From the NCBI GenBank assembly GCA_021018995.1, contig CM037586.1:153120060-153184059 (forward strand): DNA of 64,000 nt, written 5' to 3'. The translations under genes were made by a program, and so were the position numbers. How positions within the stretch are numbered: position 1 is the stretch's first letter; each line of letters opens with the position of its first letter. This DNA is from Chloranthus sessilifolius (Eukaryota; Streptophyta; Magnoliopsida; Chloranthales; Chloranthaceae). Below are positions 57,743 to 64,000 of this stretch, piece by piece. The notes under the pieces were generated by a model, which did no database searches, was not told the DNA's origin, and saw only the letters and a list, made by a program, of their open reading frames with translations.

Positions 57743-60700
57743 CTGATTTCAGCTGGTTAAGGCTTTCCCATTTATCAGATGAGGATGTGACTGTGGGCAT
57801 GTAGTTGGAATTCATTTCTAGGAATTAAATCCATGACATGAATTTAACATTATTTTGATAAGATGGTTGACAAGCAATAAATTCTCTAACGAATCAAACA
57901 CTTGAATCATCTCATTCGTAAATTGGGTGAAAAGGTGTGCTTGGTAAATCCTCAAAACACTTTTTCCATTTCAATTGTATCTTTGCCCCAATTTGTGAGT
58001 GAGATTAAAAGTAAGATTTCTTTCATGACTTTGGTGGAAAACAATTGGATCAATCACAAATTTCTTAAGCAGCCAAAGATAATAAGATTGCAGTTGTAAA
58101 CAACTCCGTTTATAAACAAATTTCTAAGTACTGATAGCAAACGAAAACAGCAGGACTCATTTTTCTCCTGAAAGATGCAGTAGATCCTATTTTTTTATCA
58201 ACCAATCATGACCTAACAGTAAGCATATTCCTTGTCATCTAGGTATACTCCCATTCCTCTAAAAAATATAGGCAATTTAAATAATATACGAAGGATGGGA
58301 GAAGTTCGGCCCCACAAATCAGCACTGAGAGGTAGGTTGAAGGAGACAATTCTCCAAAGAATTTTATGAGGCAGACAAGCCATCTTAACGCTAACGGCAA
58401 ACAGACTAATCTCAGTCCTCCGCAAATAAACCATGGGACGTGCACATATTTCTATCTGTGAAATCCGTGTAGGTTTACTTTTGAGCATGCAGATAGACTG
58501 ACAATGGACTGTGTACCACCAGCACTACATGGTTTGTGTACCTAAACAAACTCGGACTCAAGTGTGATGAAACTCAGTTGCCGTATCCAGTGTCTGCAAA
58601 CGAAACAATGTGTCTGCTTGACTGGATGTCTAACATCTTTGGGGGGCTAGCTGCAAACTAGGTGGGGCACGTGGGCTACTGACCTGGTTGTGTATGGCCA
58701 GATTCATCAGGATAATGAAATGACTACTGGTACCAGTACATCAGCCAACACCACTCATCCTTATTTTGCCACCAACACACTACAATTCCTCAATTTCAAG
58801 ATATGGAAAAAATGAGAAATGTGACTAACTATGAAAGGCCGTTTTAAGGTTCCAACATTTCAATGCGAAGAAATGAAGTTTATTAGTATTAAGGATACTG
58901 ATCATTGTCCCGGCGGGTAATCTTGCTGGAAGCCTCTTTGCCATGCATCCTTGGCACTGGTTCTTCTGTGTAAGATGTCCGCTGCACCAAGGGTCCCTTC
59001 TTGTCTCCCCTTTCCCTTCCATCATATGGTTGTGACATCCCCAGCGGAAGTGGTGACAATGGTGGTACCCCTTGCGAGTTCTCACCACCGGTTTCTGCTG
59101 ACGTTAGGTGGTCTCTTTTAATTTTTCGCCTCTTGGATGCTGCAGATGCATCCATGTCATCCTTCAAAATGTTCCCTTTATCCCTCTCCCTCTCTTCTAC
59201 CTATATACAACATTGGAAGAATTATAGCAAGTATCTCAATAAAAGGATATGTGATTCAACACAATTCTCCCAAAACAGGGAATAGATAGAAAGGCATATG
59301 TCAACAGTTCCACATTTTTTGGGGTTGGTAAATAGAGGGTCATTCGCGTTAAGTGCTATATGAAGCTCGACTTCAGAATAAGCACTTTAAAAAATAAGGA
59401 TAAAAGGGAGGAGTCACTGCCCCATAACAGATTGGGGCATGACGTCTCCAATTGGAAGCTATTGGGTGCACAAAATTCACACTCATTGGGGTATTTGAAC
59501 CGTCGTATCTATGCACTCTAAAATGGATGGGTGTGCATATATTTTTGACAGTCGACTTTAAAGTGCATAGATGGGATGATTCCATTCCTCTCATAGGCAT
59601 GATTCATTGACTGTAACGAATGCTAATAATGAGCTGCTAGTTGGACTACTTGGATTGATCAAAGAAGTGCGCCTATCGACATAAAACTAGGTGATCATAG
59701 CCCAATCTGTGTACAAGCTGTCAGCAGAGTCAGTGTCAAAACATTTGTTTCTTTAATTTTTCAATTGTACTTTTTTCTAGCCATTATAGATAGGAAGATT
59801 CTAAACAACTAATCTAACTGGTAAATTTGATTGAAATATCCTATACAGTAAATTGATTTGCATGCTAACAGCTTGTGCAACAGCACCATTTGAGACGGAG
59901 TTTGAAATATATTAGAAAGCAGACAGACTGTAAATTTCTGAATTTACAGTCCGTCTGCTTTCTAATATGCCCTTTGCCCACCAGGCGGCAAAAAATTTGG
60001 CCTGATCCAACCCGACCCATTGACTGATACAGTAAAGGCCACAACATTAGCATTCCCCTTGGGAATGTTCCTTGCAGAAGTGATCTTGAAGGTAGATCCT
60101 GTTACTTCAATTTTGGTTCTCTATGAATCCCTTGATTATGCTTTTGGGTACACTTCTCAACAATGTTTGAAGCTGTAATACTAGAACCTAGATTTCCCAA
60201 TCCTCATACATTATTGGTCAAGTAAATTATAAAAACAGGGCATTAGTACTCTATTTTGTCAACTGCATGATTTTACTTTTTGGGGATTGTTTGGTCATTT
60301 TGGTCATTAGCAATGTATGACCGCTAGATTCAACAGACTCTGGCGGAATAATGATCACATCTAAGCACTGCCATAATTTGCACTCATGATAAAAATAATA
60401 ATCTATTGTCAAACATTTGATCAATTAAGATATGAGAATAATTTCTATGCCAGATAAAACTCCAACAAGATGTGGGTTTCCCTATTGTAAATTATCCCAG
60501 CTAAATATTAGAGAACTTAACTACAATCTCACGATTGCCTGCATAAAAACCTAGTGCAGAATAACACTAGCTAAATATTAAGTTAATAGATCACTCATAA
60601 CTTAATTATTTTGTTTTAAATCTTTTTTGTTTCACACCAAAAACTTTGCAACTTGGACAGAAGCATAATAAACCTGGGTGCAAAAGAGTTGTATAAGTAC

Positions 60701-61876
60701 CTTTATTGACATACCATCCCGCTCATCGCGTTTCCTCTCCCGAAAGTCATCTTCCCTCCTACGTTTGGCATCATCTTGAGTAATTAACAAATTCTCTTCT
60801 GACCGTCTGCGTTCTTTTTCTTCATGTCTAGGAGACAACCTTTGAATGTGTCTGGTACTAGCAACCCTTCTATCAGCATCTTCGTCTCTTCTGCTAACAC
60901 TAAGAGATTGGGGAACAATATTGGGAGGAAGAGGCGGCGGGGGAGGCAAATTTTGCCCATGAAAACGATCATCAGGATGCAATTTTTCAATCGAAGTCTC
61001 GCTGTAGCGAGGTTTGCTCCGGTCGTCTTTAGTTTTGTCAACTGCCCTATCAAAACTCCTTTCTGCCCCTTTCTCTGGAATTCTTTCAATTGAGCGTTCC
61101 CTTCCGTATCTTTCCATAGACCTGTCTCTCGACATCTCGCCTCCCATGTCTTCACCACGGGACTTATCAGGACGCTCCAGTCTTTCCCTATGCTCTCTGT
61201 CATATCTTTCACTACCCTTATCTTTTGATCTATCCAAAAGCTTATCTGTTGGCCTGTTAAGATTTTGTTCATCAATTCCGTTCTTTTCATGTTCTGTAGG
61301 ATGAGATTTGTCCCTATCAGAGAATCGAGCATCCAAACCCTCTCCATCTTTAGCATCACTATCACCCTTCCTCCGTTTATTCAGTCTGCCTTGTTCATCG
61401 GCTGGACTAGTTCTCTTTTGTTGCTTATCTACAGACTTTGAAGCAGTGAAAGAATCATCAGGGAGGGGAGTATGAGAAGGACGAGATGAGAGAGATCTTG
61501 GTACCTCGGTAAGTTCAGTGCCATCAGTATCTTTTCCACCCGAGCTCCTCAACTCAGAGAGCTTAGCAGCTCCACCATCCATCTTTGATAGACTACCATG
61601 CATATCCATGGACATTCTCGCAGATGCACTAGATGATTTAGCTGAAGCTGGAATTGTGCTACCATTGGTAGCAGCTGCAGAAGAAGAATTACTTGCTCCA
61701 CCTTGCCTACTATCTGATGGAAGAGCAGAGAAATCTCTGTCAATAGTGGAGGAAGGAAAAGGGCCAGTCACTTTATTGACAGATTTCCCAGATTTAACAT
61801 CATCTTTAGCTAGCTCTAGTTTGGTTTGTTTTGTAAGAGATCCAGCCACCATTGAGCGTTTTATCTGAGGTCTTGA
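57667..61876 (-). CDS. THO2: THO complex subunit 2, C-terminal part (last three exons; 5' part outside the window)
   Basis: Three exons join in phase: 60701-61876 (392 codons), 58899-59200 and 57667-57742, giving 517 residues to the stop. The encoded tail matches plant THO2: Ser-rich N part, RDRSMERYGRERSIERIPEK and many RE/RD repeats, a Pro run, then DDMDASAASKRRKIKRDHL and the final WEDEKRQRAEAKRRHRPRP. THO2 is the scaffold of the nuclear THO/TREX complex, coupling transcription to mRNA export and, in plants, to small-RNA production. The basic tail is expected to contact RNA. Splice sites are GT-AG (acceptors TTCTTGGCAG, TATATAG, AAATCAG). The exon at 61876 starts in phase 0, so further exons lie past 64000. 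I see no break. Confidence 0.93.
58899..59200 (-). CDS. THO2: THO2 penultimate exon
   Basis: Starts GTA GAA GAG after acceptor TATATAG and ends GAT CA before the donor GTATCC. It encodes VEERERDKGNILKDDMDA onward, including the basic KRRKIKR motif (a candidate nuclear localisation signal). Confidence 0.9.
59909..59968. repeat. 60-bp near-perfect hairpin in a THO2 intron
   Basis: Arms ATATTAGAAAGCAGAC.. and ..GTCTGCTTTCTAATAT pair over 28 bp with one mismatch and a 4-nt loop. It lies in the intron between 59201 and 60700. It could be a tiny foldback transposon or a small-RNA precursor. Confidence 0.9.
60701..61876 (-). CDS. THO2: THO2 large C-terminal exon
   Basis: 1176 bp, phase 0 at both ends. 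Starts SRPQIKRSMVAGS after a pyrimidine-rich acceptor and ends DERDGMSIK before GTACTT. An alternative donor GTATGT lies 10 bases earlier, but it would break the frame with the next exon. Confidence 0.9.
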
Positions 61877-62649
61877 CTGCCAAGAATGAAATAAAAGGTT
61901 AGGAAAAGTAAGGGTTGAAACTGGCATTCTTGGGAAAAAAGCAGGAAACATATTCTGCACGTCAATTACAGACACACTCGTACAATAATTAACCTTAGTT
62001 TTTAGTCAAAAAATCTGAAGTTAAAATCCAAACATAAAAAATATAGAATTCGCACAGGCCCTAAACAAGGAGAAAGCTACCGAAAGGTAACTGAGTACTT
62101 GCAAGCGAAGTAGAACAAGCACCCTATGGATCAATATCAGCATATCCACACAATGTTAAGAAATGCCTAAATGTGCATTGCCTTTTGATATTGCACTAAA
62201 GAAGCACTGGAGTTCACCATCTCCAGAAAAGAAATATATTTTACTAACTATAACAAATGAATTTTTTTTCAAGAGCTTTTCCCATGATTGATATCAATCA
62301 TTGCACAGTAAAGCATATAGCTAGCAATGGACTGGCTTCAAGTGTATACACTTTGGGCCAGCGGAAACATACTAATATTTTATCATTATATTCCAGAAAT
62401 TCGCTATAAGGGATTGTTTTGTGTGGCTCTAATTCTGTCACCTACAGAAGTAAAGTTGCATATATTATTAAATTGTCAGTCACTTGCTAATTTAAAACAT
62501 GGTTAACAATTATATCCTGTATGTACTGCTCAAAAAAAGGAAAAAAGAAATTACGACATGTATGTGTTATTAACGGTAGTTTCAGAACTTCACATTTCTC
62601 TAGTTATACACTCGGATGTTTATCCCGTGGGCTTTGGAGGTTAAAGTGA

Positions 62650-62968
62650 TGTTGGATTTGTCCCACATGCGGGCTGGTCCTTCTTGGGCTCTTTATATCG
62701 TGGGCAAACCTCACCTTACAAGCCTGTTTTGTGAGGTTGAGTTAGGCCCGTGGAATTCTATCATGGTATCAGAGCCGTTCTTTCTCCCCACATCACCGCT
62801 TTCTTGACCACGTGATTTGGCTCAATCTTGCCAACACATGCAGGGGCGTGTTGGATTTGGTCCTACATCGGCTGTGGGCTGGCCCTTCTTGGGCTCTTTA
62901 TATCTTGGGCAAACCTCACCTTACAAACCGGTTTTGTGAGGTTGAGTTAGGCCCATGGAATTCTATCA
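62650..62968 (+). mobile_element. TRIM (terminal-repeat retrotransposon in miniature)
   Basis: Direct repeats 62650-62763 and 62849-62968 both run TGTTGGATTT to TTCTATCA. Directly after the first is TGGTATCAGAGCC (62764-62776), the tRNA-iMet primer site. A short purine stretch (AGGGGCG) precedes the second. No coding capacity; 319 bp, apparently whole in structure. The flanks AGTGA and ACCCA do not match, so the target duplication has been lost or the ends are slightly off. Confidence 0.85.
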
Positions 62969-63260
62969 ACCCAATCTATATTAACTAAAAGAATTAAAAA
63001 TATTGTTAAATACAGTGTACCAAATTATCCTCTTTCAAAATAACAGACTCTATGGTTAATCATAAATATTACATACGCAATAAAATAAACCCATAATTCT
63101 CAAAGACAGGAATATGAAGGGGTATAGGAAGCAAGCTGAGAAAACAGGTGTGCACCGTTTCCAATATGTTTTATATCATAGGTAATTTTATGCAAGGAAA
63201 ACATGATGGCATAAAAATACTTACAAAAATCATGGAATACTAGGATACAATCAGGTAAAA

Positions 63261-63433
63261 ATTTATTTTTTAACATCGCCAACAGCCATTAGAACACCTC
63301 GTAGTATTACAATGCCAAGAGAAAATCCACATTGCTGCTTTAAACCTCAGAGAATAGCCCCTAAAAGGGTTACCAAATGGGATAGTGCCAGCCACTTGAC
63401 AAAGAAATGTCCATCTTGTGTTTCCCCCTTTTG
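63261..63433. repeat. Direct repeat, copy 1
   Basis: Shares with 63827-64000 the wording ATTTATTTT..AACAT(C/T)GCCAACAGCC and AATCCACATTGCTGCTTTAA through CCCCTTTT. Unclassified; the second copy is cut by the window edge. Confidence 0.85.
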
Positions 63434-63529
63434 AAATTGGTCACTTTTCTCGATTTTCTTCTTGTATCTTCTTCCACGAGTCTTTCATTACAAAGTAGAA
63501 AAACCAAGGAATGAAGGTTTAAGTTTTTA

Positions 63530-63823
63530 GGGATTTCTACCAAAATAGTCCCAAAATCAAACTTATTACCAAAAATATAGTTTCCAAAAACATGCTTAAA
63601 CAAGCCCATGTATCCAATGTCTACACTGAAAATTTACCGATTTACCCTTTGATTCTTGGTACCAAAGCATGCCAAAATGATTTTCAAAGGTAGGTAAAAT
63701 GGGTATTTCATAGTGTAGGCATGTGATACATGGGCCCTTGTAGGCATGTGTTAGTAATAATTTAGAAAAGAAGGATTTTTTGGTAATAAATTTGATTTGG
63801 GAGTATAATCTGGTAGAGATCCC
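63530..63823. mobile_element. MITE with about 45-bp terminal inverted repeats
   Basis: Left GGGATTTCTACCAAAATAG and right (inverted) GGGATCTCTACCAGATTATA continue with shared CCCAAA.TCAAA.TTATTACC. No exact target duplication (AAGTTTTTA against AACATTTAT, 5 of 9). It sits between the two direct-repeat copies. Confidence 0.75.
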
Positions 63824-63826
63824 AAC

Positions 63827-64000
63827 ATTTATTTTAGTAACATTGCCAACAGCCATTTAGAATTCCTCATGGTATAACATTGCAAAGAGAAAATCCACAT
63901 TGCTGCTTTAAACCTCAGAGAGTAGCCCCTAAAAGGGTTGCCAAATGGGATACTCACGGCCACATGACAATGAAATGTCATCTTAGGTTTCCCCTTTTTT
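63827..64000. repeat. Direct repeat, copy 2 (truncated by window edge)
   Basis: About 90% like 63261-63433 by eye; begins 4 bp after the MITE. Confidence 0.85.

Larger units (their letters stand above)
61877..64000 (-). other. Probable THO2 intron running to the window edge
   Basis: No THO2-like exon is recognised here. It contains a TRIM element, a MITE and a direct repeat. If the gene model is right, this intron exceeds 2.1 kb. Confidence 0.6.

Noticed and set aside
60824-61868. Open frames on the plus strand opposite the THO2 exon (for example 61518-61868)
   Set aside because: They are shadows of the conserved minus-strand coding sequence.

Overview
This is a flowering-plant nuclear window (AT-rich intergenic DNA, spliced genes with GT-AG introns, plant L1 LINE, Athila-like Ty3/gypsy, MULE, hAT, CACTA, Helitron and SINE sequences). 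The species cannot be named from what I see. Only two host genes look intact: a clathrin-assembly ANTH-domain gene at 53306-54544 (+) and the 3' end of the THO complex subunit THO2 at 57667-61876 (-, continuing beyond the right edge). A third host gene, a ZmPK1-like lectin receptor kinase at 29375-34482 (-), is a pseudogene.

Layout. 1-6250: AT-rich DNA, a candidate Helitron (2506-4142) and GA-rich microsatellite or minisatellite DNA. 6385-27907: a 5'-truncated L1-type LINE that acts as the outer shell of a nest. It holds a solo LTR (7848-9373, duplication GAGAT) and an 18-kb Athila-like element (9632-27702, duplication CTTCC). That element holds a solo LTR of its own family (11771-15574, duplication CTCGG), which holds a 2.4-kb solo LTR of another family (12477-14895). 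27908-29203: Copia-like LTR sequence. 29375-34482: the kinase pseudogene, carrying a 910-bp LTR mini-element in its kinase exon. 34600-38745: MITEs, a hAT element and a SINE. 38746-47549: an 8.8-kb Mutator-like element with a perfect 9-bp duplication ATAAATTTC, a MURA-type transposase on + and a DUF1985/Ulp1-type protease gene on -. 47550-53300: MITEs and a second, inverted hAT copy. 53306-61876: the two convergent host genes. 61877-64000: probable THO2 intron with a TRIM element and a MITE.

Main discovery candidate. Three unrelated transposons carry 12-bp CGAT-containing palindromes set exactly 22 bp apart (12-bp motif plus 10-bp spacer) in their non-coding DNA. In the Athila-like family the motif is TCAATCGATTGA: of 22 neighbour intervals I measured, 21 are 22 bp and one is 20 bp, with varied spacers, and I saw none inside gag-pol. 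In the MULE the motif is about ATCGATATCGAT, in seven arrays (about 63 units) filling the gaps upstream of, between and inside the genes. A Copia-like solo LTR has three more 22-bp pairs. The geometry suggests a protein bound on one face of the helix, two turns apart. The MULE encodes a DUF1985/Ulp1-type protein, which recalls the sequence-specific VANC anti-silencing proteins of Arabidopsis VANDAL MULEs. That functional link is inference.
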